Below, one piece after another: positions 1 to 10,320 of a stretch of DNA of 64,000 nt (within the stretch, counting starts at the first letter, position 1; each line of letters begins with the position of its first letter). Made by a program: the position numbers and the translations under genes. Source of the stretch: Hyparrhenia diplandra (taxonomy: Eukaryota > Streptophyta > Magnoliopsida > Poales > Poaceae); contig JADLZK010001387.1 in the NCBI GenBank assembly GCA_015847255.1, positions 16,781 through 80,780 of the forward strand, in the 5' to 3' direction. Under the pieces are notes generated by a model that was not told the DNA's origin, made no database searches, and was given only the letters and a program-made list of their open reading frames with translations.

Positions 1-20
1 TTTGGGGACGGAGGGAGTAA
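1..20. repeat. Right end of a Stowaway-type MITE
   Basis: The window opens with a GGACGGAGGGAG terminus followed by TA, the outer end of the Stowaway MITEs seen complete elsewhere here. The rest lies outside the window. It abuts the 3' flank of the lost copy T0. Confidence 0.6.
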
Positions 21-22
21 CC

Positions 23-1035
23 TATAACCGCCTAGGGAAGCACAGTCACAGGGCAACTCTCCTTTGGCAGGCTGACGGCATCTTGGTTGCATTGATTCTC
101 CTTTGATTTCTGAATTGCCCCTTCCCCTGCTATGTGCCTGAATTGAGCTGGGGTATTGCAGGTAAAGATCACCGATGTAAAAGAGCCACTACCACGCAGC
201 GTCTGTCAAAAATTTAGTACCGCTACTCTTGTTGTGTCTTTTTACTGTGTGCTTACTGGTAATCTCTGTCATGTCGTGTCCTATGCATTTGTTGGAGTAA
301 TAAAGTTGTGCTAATGTTGTGTAAGCATTTTTTTCCCCATATATCACGCATATTGCAATACTGTTTCTTTTGAACGAGGTGTAAGTCAGTAGTTGTGTAC
401 TACTGTCTCTGCATTTGGTGAAATACAAGTTGCTGATAGTAGAAAACCAATTAATCAGTAAACACTTAGTTAAAATGGTCATCAGCCGCTTTTGTTGGAA
501 TTTGAAACTGAATGTCTGAAGGGCAGCGTTTTTGTCAAACTTTGAAGCTTAATTAACATGGATTTCACCTAACCCAGTACACGAATTTGATGTTGTTTGC
601 AAGTGTAGTGTATGGGCTGACGATAAACATGATTGTTTGTAGCAATGATACAGTAATCGGACACTAAATACTTGATCAATGTAGCTGTGTCAGTAGCTCT
701 TAAACTGAGTTTCAGTTAGAGTGTCTGAAGTGAATCTGAACTTGAGTTTCAGTTAAACTGTCTGAACTTGAGTTTCAGTTAAACTGACTGAACTTGAGTT
801 TCAGTTAAACTGACAGAACTTTTCTAAAACTGTGGGGAATCAAACCATGTTCCTTAAACAAATCGAGATTTCTAGAACAACTTTTCGAGCCAGGCGTTGA
901 AATTTTCAGACCGACTATGTCAAATGTGTTTGTATCTCTTTCATTGTGTTGGCTGCTGCAGTCAATTTTGTATTACTGACATAGCAAATTACCATATAGA
1001 TATAGCTATCTAATGGAAGAACAAGGATGATTGTT
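23..1035 (+). pseudogene. 3' UTR and downstream flank of a lost family T copy (T0)
   Basis: From about position 90 this region matches the 3' UTR and downstream DNA of T10 (about 62568-63660) and, from about 240, that of T2 (about 11830-12600). Shared landmarks are the TTGCAGGTAAAGATCACCGA block, an AATAAA signal at 299-304, and a long block containing AATTTGAAACTGAATGTCTGAAG. No coding part is present; a Stowaway end lies where it should be. The coding half is therefore either deleted or left of the window. The plus orientation agrees with most other copies. Confidence 0.7.
736..815. repeat. 26-bp tandem repeat in T0 flank
   Basis: Three consecutive units begin at 736, 762 and 788, each near CTGAACTTGAGTTTCAGTTAAACTG, followed by a decayed partial unit. 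The homologous flanks of T2 (about 12325) and T10 (about 63300) carry only about one or one and a half units, so the repeat expanded after duplication. Confidence 0.8.
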
Positions 1036-1047
1036 TTGCAATTATTT

Positions 1048-1113
1048 TTGGTAAGATGAACCCAATTAATGGACGCAATTAATGTAAGATGAACCCAATT
1101 AATGGAAGCACCC
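1048..1113. repeat. Short direct repeat (2 copies)
   Basis: The phrase GTAAGATGAACCCAATTAATGGA occurs twice, about 35 bp apart. It lies between the T0 flank and the T1 promoter. Apart from this, 1115-1590 holds no gene that I can see. Confidence 0.6.
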
Positions 1114-1594
1114 ACTGGGACCAGCGGTCAGCCTAGCAGGTTGGATGGATGGAACTCCCTGCAGCTCAAACATATTTTTAGTACCCAGGCTCCCAAAGAA
1201 TCTAGGTGTGTTTAGAGCCCAAACTTTGTTCCCAAAATTTTCTGCACTCCCATCACCTCCCATCACATCGAAGCATTAAATACACCAAAAGACGTATGTC
1301 CGTAGTATGAAATGTAGGTAAAAAAAATAAACTAATTACACAGTTTAGATGTACATTGCGAGGCGATTCTTTTTGAGCCTAGTTACGCCATGGTAGGATA
1401 ATATTTATCACAAACAAACGAAACGTCTTCTGATCTTTTTCAGTTCGCTACGAGTGCCAAAGTTTGCCAAAGTTGGCCCAAAAATTTTCTTTTCAGCGCA
1501 GAAATCTGGGCTCTAAACACACAGCCTACTGGCGTTGTTCGTTCACCATGGCTCCGCGTCATGTGAACACCAGCATCGATGGGCCAGGGCATGC

Positions 1595-1945
1595 CTATAA
1601 ATACACCTAGCGACCTATAATACCTCGGCGTCTCGCTCTCTCTCTCTTTCGGACCACCTGCCAGATCCAGCGTCCGCGCCTCCCTCCTCCAGCAGCAAGT
1701 AGTGCCCCGGGAGCAGACAAACCAGCATCTCGCTCGCTTCCCTCGCCACTGAGAGCCCCGCGCGTCTTCGCCACCGCCGAGATCGGTAACGTTCTTTAAC
1801 CGATTCTGTACTTCCCTTCCTGTTGCACGTGCATATGACATCCTTCTTCCATGATTCTTGCGAACTTAATTTGAAGGGGAGTTTCATTATGCCCTCTTGA
1901 TGTTCCGGTTAACAGATCGAGGACTACGGTGCCAAGCCCCCGGCG
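1595..1945 (+). promoter_or_regulatory. T1 promoter, untranslated exon and 5' UTR intron
   Basis: A TATA box (TATAAATA) lies at 1596-1603. The untranslated exon ends at GAGATCG, followed by donor GTAACG at 1786. The acceptor AACAG ends at 1915, giving a 130-bp intron, and the ATG follows 30 bp later. The arrangement recurs in T2, T3, T4, T7, T9 and T10. This intron is short because it lacks the central segment present in T2-T4 and T10. Splice sites are inferred from conserved GT/AG across paralogues. Confidence 0.65.
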
Positions 1946-2314
1946 ATGAACACCCCGGGTAGCAGGGCCATGACTATCGGCCTCACCCTCATGCTGCTTT
2001 CTGTGAGCGCTGCAGTGCACCTCGGCGCGGACGTCTTCGGCTTACTCCTCTGTTTTGTGGGCGTCCTCGTCGGCGCGAGCCTCATCGCCATTGGCGTCCG
2101 CATGGCCGACGGCCCTGCGCCCATCGTTCCAGTGACCAGTGCACGAGCTCTCACAGCGTTCGTGCCCTGCAACATCGCCACTGTGGGGCTCGTCATGGCT
2201 TCTTGTGCCGTCGCCGCGCTGCCTGGCGAGGAAGACCCGGTGCTCTGCTTTGGCATGTTCGCTCTGCTCCTGCTCGGCCTCATCCTCGTCAGTATCGGAG
2301 CCCGTGGTAAATGA
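1946..2314 (+). CDS. Family T membrane microprotein, copy T1 (intact)
   Basis: The 122-residue protein has no relative I recognise. Hydrophobic segments lie at about residues 9-24, 30-51, 77-92 and 98-118. They form two hairpins joined by a loop rich in Ala, Pro and Asp (RMADGPAP, about 52-59). The halves resemble each other: GLLLCFVGVLVGASLIAIGVR aligns with PVLCFGMFALLLLGLILVSIGAR. Residues shared with other copies include N-terminal TPGSR, the loop MADGPAP, GEEDPVLCF before the last segment and the C-terminal IGARG. There is no obvious cleavable signal peptide, soluble domain or catalytic motif, so an integral membrane protein is the only inference made. The ATG was chosen because all copies align from it. 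The frame is open to TGA. R1-R4 neighbours suggest ancestral divergent pairing, but T1 has no R copy beside it now. Confidence 0.75.
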   Translation: MNTPGSRAMTIGLTLMLLSVSAAVHLGADVFGLLLCFVGVLVGASLIAIGVRMADGPAPIVPVTSARALTAFVPCNIATVGLVMASCAVAALPGEEDPVLCFGMFALLLLGLILVSIGARGK

Positions 2315-3431
2315 TCATGATGATCGACTGATTCCTAAAACCAGTGTGTTCCGTGGAACCCTGAACTGCCGGTCTGACCGGGACGTTGCCGCCACTGGGC
2401 GCGTCACGATTAGTACCGTTACTTGTTGTATCTCCCTACCGCGTGCTTGTTGCAGAACCTCTCTGTCATGTCTTGTTGTGTGCTTTTGTTGGAATCAAAA
2501 AAGTCGTGCTACTGCTGTAATGTATGCGTTTTTGTTTCCTACTTGCCATGCATAAGGCAATATTATTCCTCTTCTTTTGAGTGACATTATAGGTCTGCCT
2601 ATGACTGGCCGTCCCTGGGCATGTGCCAGGTGAGCGACCGTGCAGGGCCTCTAAATTCTAGAGGCCTCCAAATATTGTATGTATACATAACTAAGCCGTA
2701 AGAACAACCTTAGAGCAACTCCAAGAGAGTTGCTAAAAATAAATGACTAAACTAATGATTTAGTCAACCTCAAAAATAGAAAAGAATGCAAAAAACTAGA
2801 AAACTCCAACAATCTTTCTACTATGGCGAATGTAGATGACGAGCGGCACATGCAAGCTATATTTAGGTACTTTAGAATACATGACTTGCTATTTTAGAAA
2901 ACAAAATACAATAGTTGTTCGACTTCTTTTTCTTTCCAAAATAGCCAAATATAGACTACTCAACATGGATGATACCTCTTCTGTTGGAGTTGCTCTTAAG
3001 CTTTGGCCCAATAGCACTCACGGCAGCCGTGCAGCCTAATAAAAAATGATTTGGTAGCCCGCCAGGACATCGTTTAGCTTCCCACAATCACACAAACATG
3101 TTCGTCTCCACCGTCATATCGCCGTATATCCCTGCCGCCCAGCCCGCCGGCGTTCGATCGGCGTCCGAGCGGGCGGCGTGACAGCCGCGGCAACAACGAG
3201 CGAGGCACGTATTATTAATCATTCTGTAAATTATAACATAGGTACCATTTTTTCACATAGCTTATTGCAATGTAGTATATCATAACATAAATCGTATTTT
3301 TGCTATATTTTTTTCAAGCTAGTAGGCCTCATTTTGTAGTTTCGTACAGGGCCTCGGATTTCGTCGGGACGGCCCTGCTTTGAGTATCTGGTCAAATACA
3401 ATCATACGTATGTAACTTGAGCATTATCGAC
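2315..3431 (+). other. T1 3' UTR and intergenic flank
   Basis: The first ~270 bp are the T1 3' UTR, recognisable by homology to other copies (the TGTCATGT and TTGTTGGA landmarks), with the usual AATAAA mutated. About 2640-3420 is AT-rich with no gene seen. Family T flank sequence (GGTCAAATACAATCATACGTATGTAACTTGAG) resumes at 3390, so 2640-3380 is probably an unidentified insertion. Confidence 0.5.
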
Positions 3432-3770
3432 GCGGGGGCTTCTTCCCAATGGTATTCTCTTGGCCCCCCCTCTATCCGGTTATCAGCTCATTGCCAAGAT
3501 ATACTGAAGTGCCCTATGATATAGTATCTCCTAATCCACGCTTGGCTGAGTACCATTTTATTGAACAAATCTAGGACATTTGCATTTTGCAAACAATTTT
3601 TTTTTAATCTGTTTGCAAAATGCAAATGTCCTAGATTTGTTCAATAAAATGGTACTCAGCCAAGCGTGGATTAGGAGATACTATATCATAGGGCACTTCA
3701 AGATATCTTGGCAATGAGCTGATAACCGGATAGGGGGGGCCAAGAGAATACCATTGGGAAGAAGCCCCGC
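3432..3770. repeat. Long near-perfect inverted repeat (~160-bp arms, 16-bp spacer)
   Basis: The left arm 3432-3594 is the reverse complement of the right arm 3611-3770, with about three mismatches seen by eye. The AT-rich spacer is 16 bp. The right arm is the normal downstream flank of a family T copy: GGATTAGGAGATA and its neighbours recur near 19780, 29590 and 54660. It also includes the first ~35 bp of retroposon E1. The inverted duplication therefore arose after E1 inserted. A transcript across it would fold into a long hairpin. Confidence 0.95.
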
Positions 3771-5644
3771 TGCCGCCTCCGCATAGGCGACACGGGCGGC
3801 GAACCCTAGCCCGCCGCCACCCCTTTCCTCCCCTCAATCCCCTCCCGCCGCTTGACTTCCCGGGATGGCGGCGGCGAGGATCTTCGCCCGCGCCGGCGTG
3901 TGTGCCCCTCCGTGCGCGGGAAAGGGTGGCCATGGCGGCTTGGGGCCGCTGTTGCGCGGGCGGTGCCGGCGGGCGCGTGGTGCAACCGGGCAGCGGCGGG
4001 CCGTGCCGCGGAGGTGCCTTGCTCGGCATCGACGCTGCGGTGGCCGGTGCTCGCGTTGGTTTGTTGGTGGTGGGTCAGCGGTCGATTCCGCCACGGGGCT
4101 CGATCCGCTGCGGATCCGGCATGGCGGTGGCCGGATTCGACGCCCCCGTGGCGGATCCGACGATCGCCGAAATCGCCACCCCCCCCCCTGGCGTGGAGGC
4201 CGTTGCAAAGTTGCTGGCTACGCCGGCCGCAGCTGGCTACCGGGCCGGCGGATGCCGGCTTGTGGGGGGTGGGGGGCGCCCGGTGGAGGTGGAGCGGCTC
4301 TTCGGGCGGCGCCATGGTGGCGTGGCCGACTATTGTCTTGGCAGGTCACGGTGCGGTGGCGGTCTTTGCTCTCTATGCCGAGCATGGTGGTGGGCCTGGT
4401 GGCTGCTCCTTTCCGGTGGGGATAGCCGATAGGGGCGTCGCGGGGCTCTTTGCCCTTTCGGCCGTGGGGGGGCGTGGAGGGGTTCCCTCCCTCTCTCGCC
4501 GTCCCCCTCCTTCCTCTTGATGGTGGGGGCTTCATGGCGGGCTGGGGGTTGTCCGGGCGTTGGGGACGGTCTTCGTCTATGTCGTCCCTCCCCATGCCTC
4601 GACTACCGCCGTGGGGCGGCCGTTATGAAGACGGAGGCCTTGGCGTCCTCGGGGTGCTGGTCAGGGGCTCGCTCGCATCCGGTACATACGGGGGGGTGGC
4701 GGTACTGCGGCGGAGCTCGCCCAACGGCGGTGGTCGGCGGCGGCTACGGCTGCGGCGGGCGGATGGTGGGACGTACACGGTGGTGGGAGGTCGGTGTTCG
4801 GTAGGCGGTGCGGCGGGGGTCTTTGGGCAGCTTGCGGCTGCCGCCGCATGGCCGGGCGCGTCGACCCGTAAAGGCTTCTTTGGGACGGCCGGTAGCGGCG
4901 TCTTAGTGGCTGGTGGGGTCCCGTCATCTTGACCGATGTATCGTCTTGCTGGGGTCTCTTTGGGCAAAAGCCCGGCGGCGGCAACACTTGCGGGTGTCGT
5001 TCCCCTGTTGAGGGCGTCGTGTCCCTAGCACGCTCCATGGGTGAGAACCTTGTCCTGCTGTGGACGGACGACGGCGGCGCTTGGGCGTCGTAACCTTCTT
5101 GAAGGCGTCGTTGTGGAGCTCGACTCGGTTGGGATGTCTTGGGGCAGTGCTAGTTCGTCATTTCCGCCGCTGTGTTCGTGGTTGGTGTCAATGGTGGAGT
5201 AGCTTTAGTTTGTTTTTTAGTTGCTTTGTGTTTTAGTTTTGCTAGTCTTTAGTTGCTTGCGGCTTTAGTTGTTGAGCTCCTAGTGGTTTAAAGTGGAGGC
5301 TCGTGTCGAAGACCCAATCCGACCGAGTTCTTAAGCTTATGTCGATGTCCCAATCCGACCGAGCAAAGAGTTGGAGTCGAGTGGAGTAGAGTTGGTGTTC
5401 TTTGTGGCGCGAGTTGAGTTGTCTTGGTACCTAGGTGTGCAGTTGGAGTACGGTACTCTCCACAATTGTATTTATGGTGTGCAGTTGGAGTAGGGTACCC
5501 TCCACAATTGTATTTATGGTTTTCGCCCAGTTTCCACTCCAAAAACTGTGCGGGGCGCTTGTTTTTTTTTTTTTCTTTTTATCGTCTAATAGAAATCGCG
5601 GCAAAGTTTTTGCCGTCCTTTCAAAAAAAAAAATAACCGGATAG
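3722..5644 (+). mobile_element. GC-rich retroposon E1, copy 1, with poly(A) and 12-bp target duplication
   Basis: The element spans 3734-5632. It is flanked by the direct repeat ATAACCGGATAG at 3722-3733 and 5633-5644 and ends in a short A run, the signature of target-primed reverse transcription. The T flank continues directly beyond the second repeat. The body is very GC-rich and has long accidental open frames on both strands, none resembling a known protein. The 3' part has a 43-bp direct repeat (about 5432-5517) and the motif GAAATCGCGGCAAAG before the tail. Related copies lie at 47.66-49.12 kb and, inverted, at 51.34-52.1 kb. Absence of a reverse transcriptase suggests a non-autonomous element. 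Confidence 0.75.
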
Positions 5645-6037
5645 AGGGAGACTAGTGGCCAGGGTCGCTGCATATGTGCTACTGGCAACTGCAAATGCTC
5701 ATGCCAGTTCCAGTTTAGAAGAGTTACTGCTGCTGTGTTTGTTAATGCAGCATGCTGCGTGCAGCTCAAACCCAACACACAAAGCGATCTGACGAATTGC
5801 ATCGTCGTTTCAGAATTCAGATAATGTAAGTAGCCTGCAACTATACAGGTCGATTTGGCAGACGTGTTCGGCAGCACTCATTTGCAGCTGATGTTGCTGC
5901 AAGCGTGAGAGAGCACAGAGCAATAGTGCATGGAATACAAAACAAGTGCAGCTGCAGCTTAAAGGCAGCCGAACTAGGATTCATGAAATTGTTTGCGTTG
6001 ATTTGAGACTTTTGAGTTTTGACTAATAGCTGTAAGC
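5645..6037 (+). other. Continuation of T1 downstream flank
   Basis: This stretch resumes the family T flank after E1. GACGAATTGCATCGTCGTTTC and surrounding DNA recur at about 19980-20020 and 63790-63830. No coding region is seen. Confidence 0.7.
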
Positions 6038-6839
6038 ATTGGCTCTATATATGGCCATGCCGCCCAACGCCCGAAGGCACGGCCCATGGCACGAGGATTT
6101 AGCCCGGCCCGATAAATGGCATGGCCCGGTGGCCGTGCCTGTGCCGGCCCGGTCCGGTGCACCGGGCGTGCCTGGGCCACCACCAGACCCGTGGCACGGC
6201 ACGGCCACGGCGCAGATGAAAGGGCCCGGCCCAGCAGCGGCCCGGCCTGCTAAGCATCCCGGCCCATGCCCACAAAAACTACAAGCCAGTTCCACTCCAT
6301 CCCAGCACCCAACCTCCTCCATCCTCCTGTCCCTGCTCTTCTCTCGCGCAGGCGCAGCGCCCGCCACTACCCCAGCCACTACTCCTCCTGGGCGAGCACG
6401 CCGGGGGCAGCCGCCACCTCCTAACGACCGGATCTACCTTTGACCTCGTGCGCACAACTCTAGTCACGACCGCGAGAGTGCTGCTGGCCGGCAGCCGACG
6501 CTTTCCATCCTTGACCTCGAGAGAGGTAGCCCGATGCCACGGCCCCCTCCTCGGCTCCTCCACACCTCCTCGGTGCGAGCACGGCGGCCCCCTCGACCCC
6601 GGTCCTCCACTCGTTGCCTCCTCGCGGCGGCACCTCGGGCCGCCGGCACGGGCGGCATGTTTTTCGGGCCGCCCGATGGCCCGCGTGTCGTGCCTTGGGC
6701 CAACGGCCGAGGCACGAGCAAACCGGAGGCACAAAGACGACGACACGATGAGCATCGGCATGGCACGGCACGACACAACGTGTTGCCGGGCCGTGCCGGC
6801 ATGGCCCGTTGGCCATCTATAATTGGCTCAGTTTAGTTC
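6038..6839. mobile_element. Non-autonomous hAT-type element, 786 bp
   Basis: The element 6046-6831 is flanked by the perfect 8-bp duplication ATTGGCTC (6038-6045 and 6832-6839), the length typical of hAT transposons. The termini are imperfect inverted repeats (TATATATGGCCATGCC against TTATAGATGGCCAACG). The interior is rich in GGCCCGGCCC-type sequence and codes for no transposase. A relative lies at about 55509-56177. Confidence 0.8.
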
Positions 6840-7465
6840 TGCTCCTTTCCTGCTTATGCTCGTAATTTTTGAGTTTCAGATGGCCCTGTTAATATACCTA
6901 AACTGCAAGCGGGGGCGGAATTAAAATTTTGAAAGACTGGCCATTTAATTTTTTTTTCTCGAATACGCAAAAGCTTTGCATATTTTTGATATTAAGTAGA
7001 AACTGTGAAGATTACAGAACGGTCATTTAAAATGATAAAAATTGTACAAGATTAGTATGTGCAGCAAGCGCGTAGAGCTTAGTACCCAATGAATACATAA
7101 TTATACAAGATTAAATGTGTATATGGCAGTAGCAAAGTTAATTTATTGTAAATGAAAGAAAGATTAAATAGAAAATAATTACAATAATAACAAGAATGAT
7201 ACTTCCGTGAACAATAATGGCTTTATATTCGATCTTGAAATATTTATTATTATGGGACTCCAAACATGGTGTTTTGCTATAATAGAACTCTGCTTTGCTC
7301 AAATGACATCTGAAACAATTGTTCTTTATAAAACATGACATTTGATCATTTTAATATCAAAATACATCTTTAATACATGCATTTTGTCCTAAAGTGACCA
7401 TTTTGCCCTCATCCTTAAATAAGACACGTTGGGCAGGCTGCGCGCGCAGACACACACTAAACCGA
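6840..7465. other. AT-rich spacer
   Basis: No gene is seen. The first ~60 bp resemble DNA near 20100 (CTTTCCTGCTTATG), so they still belong to the duplicated family T flank. Confidence 0.4.
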
Positions 7466-7469
7466 AGTG

Positions 7470-7815
7470 CAATACAAAGACCAAATTCTCCTCCGACGGA
7501 TAGATTTTGACACGACAAATTGAAGCAAACCTGACGCGCGCAGACACACATTAAACCGAAGTGCAGAGCAAGCAACGACTCCAGAGTCCAGATCCAAGGA
7601 CCCCTACAACACTCATCCGGGATTGTTCCCCACCAAATCTAAGCGCAGTTCCTAATTAGATCATCATCTCACATGACGACCAGATTTTTGCCGGCTTCAG
7701 TTCAGTGCACTCATCATCGAACAAGGCTACACACGGAGCACGTGCAGGAAAACCAGGAATAGGCTGCCCAAAAGCAGCACGAAGAGGTGAAAACGCAACT
7801 GCGGGGGAATTGTTT
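7470..7815 (-). pseudogene. Family R relic R1: C-terminal tail and 3' UTR only
   Basis: On the minus strand the last ~25 codons encode a hydrophobic tail like those of R3 and R4, ending at a TAG whose complement is at 7737-7739. A 3' UTR follows that matches R3 (about 25270-25470), including TTTGGTGGGGAA and TGGATCTGGA. Everything upstream is missing: plastid DNA begins about 7.82 kb. One base disturbs the frame near the junction. R1 lies 5' of and opposite to T2, matching the R3/T4 arrangement. It may be the detached end of R2 or an independent copy. Confidence 0.7.
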
Positions 7816-7821
7816 TTGGTT

Positions 7822-8579
7822 TTGGTGAACGTCAAAGAAAAACTTGCTCTTCTTCCGTAAAAAATTCTTTTAAAAATATCGAACCCAATCGTTGCATAAA
7901 AGTTTGTACCATACTTTTATGTTTACAAGCTAAAGTTCTAGCACATGAAATTCGAAGTATATATTTTTAGTCGATACAAAGTCCGTTTTTTCAAAGATCC
8001 ACTATGATAATGAAAAAGATTTCTACATATCCGACCAAAACGATCAAGAATATCCCAATCTGATAAATCAGTCCAAACGAGTTTACTAATAGGATGCCCC
8101 GATCCAATACAAAATTGAGCTTTTTGATAAGGATCCAACGAGGGGAGTTGCAGGGGACTGCGGTATCGAATGGAAATATTGAATGAATAGATTGTAAATT
8201 TTGAAACCGGTATTTCTTTTTCTTACGGACAAGATAGTTGCCCTAGCGAGAGTGGGATTTCTACAACAATCGCAAACCCCTCAGAAAGAATCTGAGAATA
8301 AAACTCAGAATAAAAATAATTGTGGTGATCAAACAATCGATCTTGGTTAGGATAATTAACCGAATTAATCAAAATATTTCTGTTAATACATTCGAATAAT
8401 TAAACGTTTCACATGTATTGAACTAAATTTCTTGTTATTACAAAAAAATTTCCACGGGTTCGAACCATTTAATCCATAATCATGAGCAAATACATAAATA
8501 TATTCTGAAAGAGAAGTGGGTAGACGAAGTAGTGTTGACAAGATTTTGTTTTTTTCGAATACCCTTCAAATTTTTTCAT
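7822..8579 (-). pseudogene. matK: matK fragment of plastid origin, internally deleted
   Basis: The matK start codon is at 8579-8577, followed by the familiar N-terminus (KFEGYSKKTK..HYFVYPLLFQ). Near 8168 the reading passes from an N-terminal segment (QNLQSIHSIFPF) straight into the C-terminal maturase region (SKAQFCIGSGHP, then RNLFHYHSGS). By eye about half of the ~1.5-kb gene is missing. Frameshifts occur in both halves and the 3' end is lost. The functional protein is a group II intron maturase in plastids; this copy cannot work. Confidence 0.9.
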
Positions 8580-9262
8580 TTGTATTTCTATTTGAATCAG
8601 AGAAAAAAGCATTTCTCGATTTATCAAATGATAATACATAGTGCAATATGGTGAGAACAAGGTGTTGCATAATACAAACCCATGAAAGAAAGGGGTCTAA
8701 TCCATAGAACTTTTTACGCTCCTTTTCTATCTAATTAGTTTATGTTTGTTCTAATTACAAAACAAACAAGAACAAATCTTTTATTTTTGCAGGCCAATCG
8801 CTCTTTTGACTTTGGAATACAATCTCTTTATCAATATATTGTTTCTTTTTTACACATTCGAGTCATAACATCCCTTTTCAATCCATAATAAAAAATAATT
8901 AGGATTTCTAAAAAAAGTAAAGGGTCCACTCATATTAAAACCTAACCTTTCCCCTGCATTAGGCACTAATCTATTTTAAAAGTCTAATTAGATCGGAGAA
9001 TCCTTCTAATTAACCAATTAAGAAGTTAAGCTCATTGGTTTTTTTTTATTTTACCAAAATTAGAGCCTGGCTCCTATCCATTTATTCACTAGACCTAGAA
9101 AATTAGAATTTTTATTAAAAAAAAAGAAATTGATTTTATTAAACATGCTATTTTTTTTTTCCATTCATTACCTTTGAGGATCGGTCGTGGTCTTCTAGAC
9201 TCTACCAAGAGCCTAGGCGAATTTGTTGGTTCATCCAAATATGTAAAAGATCATAGCCACAC

Positions 9263-9299
9263 TTAAAAGCCGAGTACTCTACCATTGAGTTAGCAACCC
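9263..9299 (-). tRNA. trnK-UUU: trnK-UUU 5' exon (plastid-derived, non-functional)
   Basis: The minus strand reads GGGTTGCTAACTCAATGGTA and on to GGCTTTTAA, the 37-nt first exon of the plastid lysine tRNA, which is split by the intron holding matK. The 3' exon is absent here, so no complete tRNA can form. Confidence 0.9.
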
Positions 9300-9859
9300 A
9301 GATAAAATAGGATCTCTTAGATACGATCAAAATCTAAAAATCGATGAAATTACACCGGACGCTCCTGTCAAAACATTGAATTAGCAAGACATCAAAAGAA
9401 AGATTTTCTAATCCATTAAAAACACTCAAATACCAAAATGAACAGATCCGGTTAAATTTCACTAAGGCTAAGGGTAAAAAAGAAGCCCCAATCACAATGG
9501 CAAAATTGTGATTTTTTTGGCAATTTTTATTTAAAGAAGTAAAATAATCTTGTATGAGAGTACATGCAAGAGGGGCAACCCTATCATTTGAACGAAGTGT
9601 AGACAGAAATACCTAATATGGAGTGACAATAAAGAGACCCATCTATCTACAAATTCTATTTGTTCAATAGTCCTTTGTCAATGGAAATACAATGTAATTA
9701 GATAGAAAAAGAAAATAAAATAGGGAGTATTGTTGGATTGGCACGATATAAATGTAGCTTGAGAAAACAAAATAGAACAAAGAAAGAGGCAAATTGTGTC
9801 TAAATAATTAAGGGGTACTAATGACCCTCTCCTACTTTTTTATTCATTTAGTTCTTCAA

Positions 9860-10075
9860 TTAACTCAAAGTTTTTTCTTTATCTTTAAAGAACTCTGCCT
9901 TCCTTAAAATATCATAAACTGCTCTTGTAGGTTGAGCACCCTTTTCAACGAAATAGAGAATAGCTGGAACATTTAAACAAGTTTGATTCTTTATCGGATC
10001 ATAAAAACCTACTTTTCGAAGATCTCTTCCTTCTCTTCGAGATCGAACATCAATTGCAACGATTCGATATATAGC
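9860..10075 (-). pseudogene. rps16: rps16 exon 2 (plastid-derived)
   Basis: The minus strand encodes YRIVAIDVRSRREGRDLRK, then FYDPIKNQTCLNVPAILYF and a C-terminus ending TLS before TAA, which is plastid ribosomal protein S16. This exon is open, but the first exon is absent and there is no nuclear promoter or transit peptide. The sequence at 10076-10320 fits the group II intron preceding it. Confidence 0.88.
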
Positions 10076-10320
10076 TTATAGGGATATATGTAGATAAACA
10101 ACCCCCTAGAAACGTATAGGAGGTTTTTTTCTCCTCATACGGCTCGAGAAAATGATTCGAATTTCTGTCTATAATGCAAATAGATAGAAATTCGATTATG
10201 ACTTGCATTAATTTCCTTAAAGAAAAGAAAAAATAAATTTCATTTATACTCGTGACTCGAGTTGGCTAATTTTAACTGACAAACTTCAGAACAAAAACCC
10301 TTCTCAGAAAAGTCAAGAAC

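Larger units (their letters stand above)
7820..10320 (-). other. Nuclear insertion of plastid DNA (NUPT): matK - trnK 5' exon - rps16
   Basis: About 2.5 kb is collinear with the grass plastome in the order matK, trnK-UUU 5' exon and intergenic spacer, rps16 exon 2 and intron, all on the minus strand. A large part of matK is deleted. Boundaries are approximate. The left edge abuts the truncated R1 tail; the right edge abuts the T2 upstream region. A nuclear location follows from the flanking nuclear genes and the damaged matK. Confidence 0.9.

Noticed and set aside
3852..4967. Long overlapping open frames on both strands (up to 222 residues) in the GC-rich block
   Set aside because: They lie inside retroposon E1, occur in several frames at once, lack conserved motifs and are not preserved in the other E1 copies.
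9860..10075. rps16 as a working nuclear gene
   Set aside because: Only exon 2 is present, without transit peptide, exon 1 or promoter; it is part of a damaged plastid insertion.
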